Assembly (NCBI GenBank): GCA_964569265.1
Contig: CAZMTO010000011.1
Location: 1-49,400 of the forward strand
From: Avidehalobacter sp964569265
GTDB lineage: Bacteria > Bacillota > Dehalobacteriia > UBA4068 > UBA4997
Direction: 5' to 3'
Length of the DNA: 49,400 nt
Under the pieces are notes generated by a model, which worked only from the letters and a program-made list of their open reading frames with translations, was not told the origin of the DNA and ran no database searches. Made by a program: the position numbers and the translations under genes. Below, piece after piece: positions 25,177-32,670 of this stretch (positions are counted from its first letter, which is position 1; each line of letters begins with the position of its first letter).

Positions 25177-25341
25177 CGTAAAATAAACCTCCTGTGCAAA
25201 AGCTGTAAAAAATACATATTACATACCCTATTATACATAGTATAACATTATAGTCGGCAAATTTCAATTACCTGTAAACAATGCGGCGGTTTTTACCCGC
25301 ATTTTTACCAAAATGTTTTAGTAAAAAATGTCGCATAAGGG

Positions 25342-25370
25342 TTGATTTTTGCGTCAGATATTGTTATCTT
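25342..25370 (+). promoter_or_regulatory. Possible ferredoxin promoter
   Basis: TTGATT (25342-25347) is followed after 17 bases by TATCTT (25365-25370), about 78 bases upstream of the ferredoxin ATG. The match is moderate. Confidence 0.4.
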
Positions 25371-25447
25371 TATATATAGAAGCCGCCGTATGCTGTGGTG
25401 GCCATACATTGGGTAAAAATTTATATGATTTAGAGGGGGAGTTTTAA

Positions 25448-25612
25448 ATGATGAAAATTACTGACGCTTGCATTGCCTGCGGTTCTTGCGCCGGCGTTTG
25501 CCCTGTAGATGCTATTGAAGCAGGGGATCAGTACAAAATCAACCCGGAGGTTTGCCTGGAATGTGGCGCTTGTGCCGCTACCTGCCCGGTTGGTGCTATC
25601 ACCGAAGAATAA
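25448..25612 (+). CDS. 2[4Fe-4S] ferredoxin (short clostridial type)
   Basis: Small electron carrier of 54 residues. Two complete CxxCxxCxxxCP motifs are visible (CIACGSCAGVCPVDAI and CLECGACAATCPVGAI), each binding one [4Fe-4S] cluster, in the symmetric arrangement of clostridial ferredoxins. GGGGGAG lies six to nine bases before two adjacent ATGs (25448 and 25451), and either can be the start. It is transcribed divergently from the TSCPD protein and ends in a strong terminator, so it is probably a single-gene unit. Its presence fits an anaerobic metabolism. Confidence 0.96.
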   Translation: MMKITDACIACGSCAGVCPVDAIEAGDQYKINPEVCLECGACAATCPVGAITEE

Positions 25613-25630
25613 GCCTGTATGCTTACAAAC

Positions 25631-25667
25631 AAAAAGCCTTTCTGTTTTTTACAGAAAGGCTTTTTTT
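25631..25667. terminator. Bidirectional terminator between ferredoxin and the coiled-coil gene
   Basis: AAAAAGCCTTTCTGT (25631-25645) and ACAGAAAGGCTTTTT (25651-25665) form a perfect 15-bp stem with a 5-base loop. A T run follows on the plus strand, and the A run on the other side gives a T run on the minus strand, so it can serve both convergent genes. Confidence 0.93.
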
Positions 25668-25684
25668 GCTGCAACAATTTTAAA

Positions 25685-26176
25685 TTATTCGGTTTTTTCC
25701 GCCGTAGTATCAGCAGGTTCGACGGGTTTGGCGGTATCTTCTGCCGGGGTATCATCGTCGGCAGGTTCAATATCAATGGCACCAACCTTGTCTATTTCGG
25801 CAATGGCACGGTTTATTTCACGTTCAATTTCCGGGTTTTTAACCGAAGCAGCCGCCTTTAAATCCTCAATGCGGTTATTAAGCTCGGCAATACGCTCCTC
25901 CGCCGCTTTAATATCGGCAGCCAGCTCTATAACGCCGGTGGGCAGCTCGTTTTTACCGTCGGCCACCTGCGCCAGCACTTTATCGGCAATTTGGCTGCGT
26001 ACCTCGGCAATTTTGCTTTTCTGCTCACGTATCAAACCCTTCAGCTCGTTAACCTCTTTAAGATAAGCGGCCTTTTCCTGCGCTGCCTTGGCTAAATCCT
26101 GTGCTTTGCCGCCGGCAGTTTTGGCTGCCTCGGCTGCTGCATCGCCCCAATTTTTAAAAGTATCACGCAAATTCAT
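25685..26176 (-). CDS. Coiled-coil protein of unknown function
   Basis: I do not recognise this gene. The 163-residue product begins MNLRDTFKNWGDAAAEAAKTAGGKA, has a long predicted coiled coil (about residues 30-115, rich in Ala, Glu, Lys and Ile/Leu heptads) and ends in an acidic, proline/threonine-rich tail (EPADDDTPAEDTAKP...). No signal peptide or membrane segment is seen. The ATG at 26176 has GGAGGT six bases upstream, so I prefer it to an earlier possible start at 26203. It is a single gene bounded by the shared terminator and by the transporter promoter. Confidence 0.75.
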   Translation of the reverse strand: MNLRDTFKNWGDAAAEAAKTAGGKAQDLAKAAQEKAAYLKEVNELKGLIREQKSKIAEVRSQIADKVLAQVADGKNELPTGVIELAADIKAAEERIAELNNRIEDLKAAASVKNPEIEREINRAIAEIDKVGAIDIEPADDDTPAEDTAKPVEPADTTAEKTE

Positions 26177-26333
26177 AGCTATACCTCCATCCAACACAGC
26201 CAAATAGCTGCAATGTATTTTTCTTACTATATTTTAGCACATTATGCCGCCAATAACCAGCGCAAATTGTATATTTTTTAGCGTGTTCGGCATTTTGCAT
26301 ACAATGTTCTTTTAGCATAAACATCTTCACCCC

Positions 26334-26362
26334 TTGACATCAACTGAATATCAAGTTAAAAT
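26334..26362 (+). promoter_or_regulatory. Promoter of the amino-acid ABC transporter operon
   Basis: A perfect TTGACA (26334-26339) is followed after 17 bases by TAAAAT (26357-26362). The leader to the first ATG is about 105 bases. No riboswitch or T-box pattern was recognised in it. Confidence 0.75.
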
Positions 26363-26473
26363 CATATTATAAGTTTTTTGCCGCCATTAAATATGTATGC
26401 TTACATTGGCGGCCACATATTAAACCCCATAATTTTACAAAAAAAATGTTTACTGATGAAAGGATTTGACAAG

Positions 26474-27325
26474 ATGAAGAAGATTATTTGTATGCTTTCT
26501 GCCGCTCTGCTTATGTGCGGTATGGTATTTGGCCTTGCCGGCTGCGGCGGCGATACTACCAACAACGATGCTCAGGGCAATGTTCTGCGCGTGGGTATGG
26601 AATGTGGCTATGCACCCTACAACTGGGCACAGGCTGATGATGCGAACGGCGCTGTACCGATCGTAGATTCTCCCCAGTATGCCAACGGCTATGATGTTAT
26701 GATGGCCAAAAAGCTGGCCGATGCTATTGGCTACGACCTGGAGGTTTACAAAATTGAATGGGACAGCCTGCCGCTTTCGGTTCAGTCCGGTGTAATTGAC
26801 TGTGCTATTGCCGGTCAGTCCATTACTGCTGAACGTTTGCAGACCGTAGACTTTACCAGCCCCTACTACTATGCTTCTATTGTAGCAGTAACCAAGGCAG
26901 ATTCTGCTTATGCCAATGCTACTTCGGTTGCCGATTTGGCCGGCGCCAAATGTACCAGCCAGATAAACACCGTTTGGTACGACACTATGCTGCCCCAGAT
27001 CCCCAATGCCAACATTCAGCCCGCTACCGAATCTGCTCCGCAGATGCTGCTGGCACTGAACACCGGCGCAGTTGATCTGGTTGTAACCGATATGCCCACT
27101 GCTATGGCTGCCCAGCTTGTTTACCCCGACTTTGTTCTGCTGGAGATGGCCGAAGGTCAGGACTTTGAAGCATCGGAAGAAGATATCAACATTGGTATTT
27201 CCTTAAAGAAGGGCAACACCGAGCTGTGTGAAAAGCTGAACTCTGTTTTGGACAATATGACCGCTGAGGACTTTAAAGAGGTTATGAACGAAGCCATTGC
27301 TGTTCAGCCCCTTACCAACGAATAA
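26474..27325 (+). CDS. Amino-acid ABC transporter substrate-binding lipoprotein
   Basis: Extracytoplasmic family 3 solute-binding protein, probably for a polar amino acid. It has a lipoprotein signal (KK charge, hydrophobic core, then lipobox LAGC near residue 21) and a mature domain starting LRVGMECGYAPYNWAQ. Conserved family 3 segments are GYDVMMAKKLADAIG, DCAIAGQSITAERLQTVDFTSPYY and AVDLVVTDMPTAMA. Length is 283. The ATG at 26474 follows AAAGGA; an upstream in-frame ATG at 26456 would put extra residues before the signal peptide. The permease and ATPase genes follow. Ligand specificity cannot be read. Confidence 0.93.
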   Translation: MKKIICMLSAALLMCGMVFGLAGCGGDTTNNDAQGNVLRVGMECGYAPYNWAQADDANGAVPIVDSPQYANGYDVMMAKKLADAIGYDLEVYKIEWDSLPLSVQSGVIDCAIAGQSITAERLQTVDFTSPYYYASIVAVTKADSAYANATSVADLAGAKCTSQINTVWYDTMLPQIPNANIQPATESAPQMLLALNTGAVDLVVTDMPTAMAAQLVYPDFVLLEMAEGQDFEASEEDINIGISLKKGNTELCEKLNSVLDNMTAEDFKEVMNEAIAVQPLTNE

Positions 27326-27343
27326 TTTTTAAGACCTGCACAC

Positions 27344-27377
27344 TTAAGGGAGGGGCAGAATTTGCTCCTCCCTTTAA
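27344..27377 (+). promoter_or_regulatory. Intercistronic hairpin after the binding-protein gene
   Basis: AAGGGAGG (27346-27353) pairs with CCTCCCTT (27367-27374), extended inward by GCA/TGC. There is no T run, so it is not a standard terminator. Hairpins at this place in transporter operons often protect the upstream message and keep the binding protein more abundant than the permease. Confidence 0.65.
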
Positions 27378-27443
27378 TCGCGTATTAAAGCACTTTTATT
27401 TTGAACTTTTATTTTGATATTTTTTTGAAAGGAAAGCTCTTTT

Positions 27444-28247
27444 ATGACCACAGTTTTACCCGAAAGTTTTGTCGGCAAGGTGCTGTTTTTAGCCGAACAT
27501 TACGGTGACGCCTATTTGGCAGGTGCCAAGCTTACGCTGCTAATTGCGCTGGTTGGCACGGCCTTTGGCTGCCTTATTGGTTTTATCTGCGGTATCATCC
27601 AAACTATCCCGGTGTCACAATCCGACAGTTTGGGCAAAAAAATCGTTGTTAAAACCGCCAAAGCCCTGCTGAATATTTATGTAGAAGTATTCCGCGGCAC
27701 ACCTATGATGGTACAGGCTATGATGTTCTACTACGGCATCATTCAGTACACATCGTATACCCCCACCACCCTGTTTGCCGGTATGGTGGTTGTTTCTATC
27801 AACACCGGTGCCTATATGGCCGAAACCATGCGCGGCGGTATCTTTTCGGTTGATAAAGGCCAGACCGAAGGTGCCAAGGCTATCGGTATGACACATTTTC
27901 AGACTATGCTGTATGTAGTTTTGCCGCAGGCCATACGCAACATTATGCCGCAAATAGGCAACAACCTTATCATCAACATTAAAGATACCTCGGTGCTGTC
28001 TATTATTTCGGTTTCCGAACTTATGTTTCAGGGCAAGGCAGTGGCCGGTACATACTACACAATGTTCGAATCTATGACCATTGTTTGTGCAATTTACTTA
28101 ACACTTACCTTTATCAGCTCGCGCCTGCTGCGCCTTATGGAAAAACATATCGACGGCGCCGACAGCTTTGATTTAGCCACCACCGACACCCTGGCCCACA
28201 CCAGCGGTATGGTACACTACCCCGACAGAAAGGATGGTGACCAATAA
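27444..28247 (+). CDS. Amino-acid ABC transporter permease
   Basis: Inner-membrane subunit of a HisM/GlnP-type importer. The 267 residues contain about five membrane segments. Diagnostic stretches are YVEVFRGTPMMVQAMMFYYG and the EAA loop region TEGAKAIGMTHFQTMLYVVLPQAIRNIMPQIGN, which contacts the ATPase, followed by NIKDTSVLSIISVSEL. The start is the ATG after AAAGGAAAGC. Its TAA stop overlaps the ATG of the ATPase gene (TAATG), indicating translational coupling. The C-terminal ~35 hydrophilic residues are a longer tail than usual. Confidence 0.94.
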   Translation: MTTVLPESFVGKVLFLAEHYGDAYLAGAKLTLLIALVGTAFGCLIGFICGIIQTIPVSQSDSLGKKIVVKTAKALLNIYVEVFRGTPMMVQAMMFYYGIIQYTSYTPTTLFAGMVVVSINTGAYMAETMRGGIFSVDKGQTEGAKAIGMTHFQTMLYVVLPQAIRNIMPQIGNNLIINIKDTSVLSIISVSELMFQGKAVAGTYYTMFESMTIVCAIYLTLTFISSRLLRLMEKHIDGADSFDLATTDTLAHTSGMVHYPDRKDGDQ

Positions 28248-28993
28248 TGGCCGAAACTAAGGCGATTCTGGAAATTAAACACCTGCAAAAAACCTTTGGC
28301 AAAAATAATGTGCTAAAAGATATTGACTTTTCAGTATACCCCGGTGATATCGTAACCATAATCGGTGCGTCCGGCAGCGGCAAAAGCACCCTGCTGCGCT
28401 GCATAAATGTGCTGGAACGCCCCACCGGCGGCGAAATTATGCATAACGGCCAAAACATTTTAAACAAGGCCAACAAGGTTTCGGCGTACCGCGCCAAGGT
28501 AGGTATGGTGTTCCAAAGCTTTAACCTGTTTGATAATATGACAGTTATGCAAAACTGCATCATCGGCGTTACCAAGGTGCTTAAACGCCCCAAGGCCGAA
28601 GCCGAGGATCTGGCGCTTAAATATCTTACGCAGGTTGGTATGGATCCTTACGTAAACGCCAAGCCCAAGCAGCTTTCCGGCGGCCAAAAGCAGCGTGTGG
28701 CCATTGCCCGTGCGCTTTGTATGCAGCCCGAGGTTTTGCTGTTTGACGAGCCGACATCGGCATTAGATCCGGAAATGGTTGGTGAGGTTTTGGATGTTAT
28801 TAAAGACCTTGCCACTACCGGTATGACTATGCTGATTGTTACGCACGAAATGGCCTTTGCCCGAGATGTAAGCACCCGCACCCTGTTTATGGATAAAGGT
28901 GTTATTGCAGAGGAAGGTACACCCCAGCAGATATTTACCAACCCGCAAAACCCGCGCACCAAGGAATTCCTTACGCGCTTTATGAACAACTGA
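28247..28993 (+). CDS. Amino-acid ABC transporter ATP-binding protein
   Basis: Cytoplasmic ATPase of the GlnQ/HisP type that drives the importer. The 248 residues have Walker A GASGSGKST (about residue 41), Q-loop VFQSFNLF, signature LSGGQKQRVAIARAL, Walker B LLFDEPTSALDPE and switch histidine in LIVTHEMAFARDV. The family-typical C-terminal TPQQIFTNPQNPRTKEFLTRF is present. It overlaps the permease stop codon by one base and ends at a strong terminator. Confidence 0.96.
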   Translation: MAETKAILEIKHLQKTFGKNNVLKDIDFSVYPGDIVTIIGASGSGKSTLLRCINVLERPTGGEIMHNGQNILNKANKVSAYRAKVGMVFQSFNLFDNMTVMQNCIIGVTKVLKRPKAEAEDLALKYLTQVGMDPYVNAKPKQLSGGQKQRVAIARALCMQPEVLLFDEPTSALDPEMVGEVLDVIKDLATTGMTMLIVTHEMAFARDVSTRTLFMDKGVIAEEGTPQQIFTNPQNPRTKEFLTRFMNN

Positions 28994-29000
28994 CAGCACA

Positions 29001-29036
29001 AAACCCTACCGCCTATGCGGTAGGGTTTATTTTTTT
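29001..29036 (+). terminator. Terminator of the ABC transporter operon
   Basis: AAACCCTACCGC (29001-29012) and GCGGTAGGGTTT (29017-29028) form a perfect 12-bp stem with a 4-base loop, followed by a T run (29030-29036). It lies 7 bases after the ATPase stop and also faces the convergent amidohydrolase gene. Confidence 0.93.
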
Positions 29037-29093
29037 GCTTTATTTACTGCCAAAGAGCCCGCCCCTTATGCACAAAACCTACGTCGGCAGGGC

Positions 29094-30386
29094 TTACAGC
29101 TCGCTCAGGATGCGTTTTCTTTCGCGCTCCACTTCGGCAACTATCTTTTCTACGTCCAGCGTGGTGTATTCGCCGTTGTGGTACAAAATTTGCCCGTCTA
29201 CCATAGTCAGCACCACATCGCTGCCCTGCGCCGCAAACACCAGATTATTCAGCCAATCATAACAGGGCTGCAAATGCGGCTTATCAACATCCAGCAACTG
29301 CAAGTCGGCGCGTTTGCCTACCGTTATGCTGCCGGTATTTTTGCGCCCCTGAGAAAGCGCACCGTTTATTGTGGCCGCTGCCAGCACTTCTCGCGGGGTA
29401 ACCACTGTGGGGTCACCTGCCGCCGCCTTGTGCAAAATCGCCATCAGCTTCATTTCTTCCCAAAGGTTCTGGTTGTTGTTGCTGGCCGAACTATCAGTGC
29501 CCAAAGTAACGTTAACACCGCCGGCCAACATTTGCGGCACCGGCGCAATACCGCTGGCCAGCTTTAAGTTGCTTATGGGGTTGTGCGCCGCCGTAACGCC
29601 CCACTCCGTCATCAGGGCAATGTCGGCTTCGTCTGCCCATACACAGTGTGCCGCCGTGGTAGGCCGCTGCAACACACCAAGGTGTGCAAACCAGCCAAGC
29701 GGCGTAAGCCCACCGTGCCGCGCCTTACATTCCTCGTGTTCGCTTTTGGTTTCCGATAAATGCAGGTGCATATTTAAATCATATTCCGCCGCCACATCGC
29801 GCATCATCACGCAAAAAGCCTCATCGGTGGTGTATTCGGCGTGTATGGCACCGTCAACCTTTATGCGCCCATCATCGTAGCCGTGCCACTGCTTAATGGC
29901 CGCCTCGGCCCCGACAAACGGCTTTTCGGTGGTTTTGTCCACACCAACAGCACCCATAAGGGCCGCGTTAAGCTTGTAGCCGCTTTCGGCCGCCGCCCGG
30001 CAAACATCTTCTACCCCCATATACATATCGGTAGACGACACCACACCAAAGTGCAGGCTTTCGGCTATTGCCAGCAGGCTGCCCCAGTAAACGGCATTGC
30101 GGCTAAGCTTGGCTTCAAACGGAAAAATTCGCTTAAACAGCCAATCCTGCAAACTCAAATTTTCGCCATAGCCGCGCATAAGATCCATAGCCAAATGCGT
30201 ATGCGTGTTAAACAACCCCGGCATAAGCAGCTTGCCGCGCCCGTCTATCACAGTGTCGGCAGGGGTTGCCATTTCCGGCGCCTGTTCGCCAATATACACA
30301 ATATCACGCCCGGCCACCGCCACACAGCCCGTCTTTACCGAAAAATCCTCCGCAAGATAAAGCACATCTTTAAACAAAACCGTCAT
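29094..30386 (-). CDS. Amidohydrolase, MTA/SAH deaminase-like
   Basis: Metal-dependent hydrolase of the TRZ/ATZ-MtaD family, whose characterised members deaminate 5-methylthioadenosine and S-adenosylhomocysteine. The 430 residues show the N-terminal metal site GLFNTHTHLAMDLMRGYGENLSLQDWL, HAEYTTDEAF, HLHLSETKSEHEEC, HCVWADEADI and the C-terminal metal site TLGTDSSASNNNQNLWEEMK. The exact substrate is inferred from the family. AGGAG lies about nine bases before the ATG. It follows prmA, a SAM-dependent methyltransferase gene, by 27 bp, so SAH disposal beside a SAH-producing enzyme is plausible. It appears to be the last gene of the hrcA unit. Confidence 0.83.
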   Translation of the reverse strand: MTVLFKDVLYLAEDFSVKTGCVAVAGRDIVYIGEQAPEMATPADTVIDGRGKLLMPGLFNTHTHLAMDLMRGYGENLSLQDWLFKRIFPFEAKLSRNAVYWGSLLAIAESLHFGVVSSTDMYMGVEDVCRAAAESGYKLNAALMGAVGVDKTTEKPFVGAEAAIKQWHGYDDGRIKVDGAIHAEYTTDEAFCVMMRDVAAEYDLNMHLHLSETKSEHEECKARHGGLTPLGWFAHLGVLQRPTTAAHCVWADEADIALMTEWGVTAAHNPISNLKLASGIAPVPQMLAGGVNVTLGTDSSASNNNQNLWEEMKLMAILHKAAAGDPTVVTPREVLAAATINGALSQGRKNTGSITVGKRADLQLLDVDKPHLQPCYDWLNNLVFAAQGSDVVLTMVDGQILYHNGEYTTLDVEKIVAEVERERKRILSEL

Positions 30387-30413
30387 TTTGCCTCACTCCT
30401 TTTGCCGTGGCCG

Positions 30414-31361
30414 CTATTTACGCACAAAAGCAAAGGCACACCAGCCGTTTTCCTCCACTTCCTCTTTCAGCCGGTACCCTGCATCTGACATTGCCGCCAG
30501 CACATCGGCACGCCGCTCGTCAATAACACCGGAGCATATTACCGGCGCGCCCGGTGCCAGCATATTGCCAAAAAGCCCGCTCATGGCAATAATTACATCG
30601 GCCACAATATTTACCACAATTATATCATAGCCGCCCTTGCCGCCGCAAGCCACCACCTCATCATAACAGGTTTTATCGGCCAAAATATCACCGCACAGCA
30701 CCTTATATTGCGGCTCAGCATAACCATTTATGGCCGCGTTGGCCACTGATGCCTTTTGCGCGTTTTCTTCAATGTCTATTGCTACGGCACTTTTAGCGCC
30801 CAAATGCAGCGCCCCAATCGATAGTATACCGGTGCCGCAGCCTAAATCCAGCAGGTGTGCATCGCCCGGCAGGTGGCGCTCCAGCAGCTCCAGACACAGG
30901 CGCGTGGTGTAATGCTGGCCGGTGCCAAAGCTGCTGCCCGGCTCTATCAGCAACAGTTTTTCGTCTGGCTGCGGCTCGTAGCTTTCCCATTCGGGGCAAA
31001 CCACCAGCTTGCTCCCTACCTTAAACGGCTTGTAGTATTCGCGCCAGTTGTTTTCCCATTCCGCCGAATCCCGGCGCTTTACGTCTATTTGCAGGTCGGC
31101 AAAACGTGCCTTTATCGCCGCTATCAACTTATCGCCCTCGTCGTCATCATCAATATACAGCGTAAACAGTGCCGCATCACCGGCAGCCTGCATAGTCAGC
31201 GCCTCGTCGGCATAGTCAAACGCCTGCCCCGCCGCCAAATACTCACGCAGCTCGGCTGCACTTTGCTGCTGCCAACCGCTTACGCCCAGTTCCACCAGCC
31301 CGGCGGTAAGCTCGTCTACACCGGCATCGGTGGTGTAAATTTTAACCTCCTGCCAAATCAT
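30414..31361 (-). CDS. prmA: Ribosomal protein L11 methyltransferase PrmA
   Basis: SAM-dependent methyltransferase that modifies ribosomal protein L11. The N-terminal substrate domain (MIWQEVKIYTTDAGVDELTAGLVELG) is followed by NNWREYYKPFKVGSKLVVCPEW, IEPGSSFGTGQHYTTRLCLELLE, the SAM loop LLDLGCGTGILSIGALHLGA and DIIVVNIVADVII. I chose the ATG at 31361 because GGAGG lies seven bases upstream; the ATG two codons earlier is too close to it. Length is 315. It follows dnaJ, a common order in Bacillota. Confidence 0.96.
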   Translation of the reverse strand: MIWQEVKIYTTDAGVDELTAGLVELGVSGWQQQSAAELREYLAAGQAFDYADEALTMQAAGDAALFTLYIDDDDEGDKLIAAIKARFADLQIDVKRRDSAEWENNWREYYKPFKVGSKLVVCPEWESYEPQPDEKLLLIEPGSSFGTGQHYTTRLCLELLERHLPGDAHLLDLGCGTGILSIGALHLGAKSAVAIDIEENAQKASVANAAINGYAEPQYKVLCGDILADKTCYDEVVACGGKGGYDIIVVNIVADVIIAMSGLFGNMLAPGAPVICSGVIDERRADVLAAMSDAGYRLKEEVEENGWCAFAFVRK

Positions 31362-31477
31362 CGTCATTCCTCCTATATATAGCAAAACGCCGTCAAAAAA
31401 CTGTGCCTTTATCAACAAATTTTTTAACAGCGATTTGCTTTTTATTTTTTTTCGGACTTTATTTAATCGTTTTTTGT

Positions 31478-32644
31478 TTAATCGTTCTTCATCGCGTCTT
31501 TAACCTTGTTAAAAAAGCCGCGAGTTTTGGTTTCTTTAGCCTTACCCTTGGCAGTATCTTCGACAGCCGGGGCCATACCGGCAAACTTACGCAGCAAGTC
31601 CTTCTGTTCTGCCGAAAGATTTTTAGGCGTTTGCACCGTTACGCGCACGTTCTGGTCGCCCTTGCCATAGCCGCGCAGCTTGGGGAAGCCCCTGCCCCGC
31701 AAACGGAACGATGTGCCGGTTTGGGTGCCTTCGGGTATGGTAAGCTTAACCTTGCCGTCAAGCGTATCCACCTCTACTTCGTCACCCAGGGCCGCCTGCA
31801 CCATTGTAATGGGCAGGTCGCACAAAATATCATCGCCGCTGCGGCGGAAGTAACTATGCGGCTCTACCGTAACAAAAATGTACAAATCACCGGCCGGGCC
31901 GCCGTTATAGCCGCCCTCACCCTCGCCAGACATTCGCAGGCGCGAATCGTTATCAACACCTGCCGGGATATTTATCTTTATTTTACGCTGCTTACGCACG
32001 CGCCCGCTGCCGCTGCACTTGGGGCAGGGACTTTCTACCACACTGCCGCGGCCGCCGCAACGGGGGCAGGTTTTAACCGTTTGAAACTGCCCCAACGGCG
32101 TGCTTTGCACCGTGGCCACCTGCCCGCGCCCGCCGCACTGAGAACAGGTAGTGCGGCCGGTACCGGCCTTGGCACCGCTGCCGCCGCAATCCGGGCAGGC
32201 TTCGCTACGGGTAAGCGGTACCTCGCGGGTGGTGCCTTTGGCTGCTTCTTCAAAGCTTACGGTAACGTCAAGGCGCATATCTTCGCCCTGACGTGCCATA
32301 TTTTGCTGCCGCGCACCGCTGCGTCCGCCATTGCCGCCAAAAAACATATCAAAGATATCGCCAAAATCGGCGCCGCCAAAACCCTGCCCGCCGTAGCCGG
32401 TGCCGCCGGCATAATTACCGTTAACGGCATCCGCACCAAACTGGTCGTAGCGGGCGCGCTTTTCCTCGTTGGATAATACCTCGTAAGCCTCGTTTACCTC
32501 TTTCATTTTTTCCTCGGCAGTTTTGCTGTCGGGGTTTAAATCGGGGTGGTATTTTTTTACCTGCTGCTTATAGGCTTTTTTTATCTCATCAGCGGTAGCG
32601 CCGCGGGCAACACCCAATGTTGCATAATAATCCTTGTTGCTCAT
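31478..32644 (-). CDS. dnaJ: Chaperone DnaJ
   Basis: Hsp40 co-chaperone that stimulates DnaK ATPase. It has the N-terminal J domain with the HPD triad (KYHPDLNPDSK), a Gly/Phe-rich region (GGTGYGGQGFGGADFGDIFDMFFGG), four CxxCxGxG zinc motifs (CPDCGGSG, CSQCGGRG, CPRCGGRG, CPKCSGSG), and the C-terminal substrate domain (DGKVKLTIPEGTQTG, RLRGRGFP). Length is 388. AGGTGG lies eight bases before the ATG. It follows dnaK by about 26 bp. Confidence 0.98.
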   Translation of the reverse strand: MSNKDYYATLGVARGATADEIKKAYKQQVKKYHPDLNPDSKTAEEKMKEVNEAYEVLSNEEKRARYDQFGADAVNGNYAGGTGYGGQGFGGADFGDIFDMFFGGNGGRSGARQQNMARQGEDMRLDVTVSFEEAAKGTTREVPLTRSEACPDCGGSGAKAGTGRTTCSQCGGRGQVATVQSTPLGQFQTVKTCPRCGGRGSVVESPCPKCSGSGRVRKQRKIKINIPAGVDNDSRLRMSGEGEGGYNGGPAGDLYIFVTVEPHSYFRRSGDDILCDLPITMVQAALGDEVEVDTLDGKVKLTIPEGTQTGTSFRLRGRGFPKLRGYGKGDQNVRVTVQTPKNLSAEQKDLLRKFAGMAPAVEDTAKGKAKETKTRGFFNKVKDAMKND

Positions 32645-32670
32645 CTAATAATCCACCTGGAATCCTTAAA

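Noticed and set aside
25177..25341. Several TATAAT/TATACT-like sequences between the TSCPD gene and the ferredoxin
   Set aside because: The stretch is A+T-rich and none of them has a well-spaced -35 element on the minus strand, so no single promoter for the TSCPD-uppS unit could be chosen.
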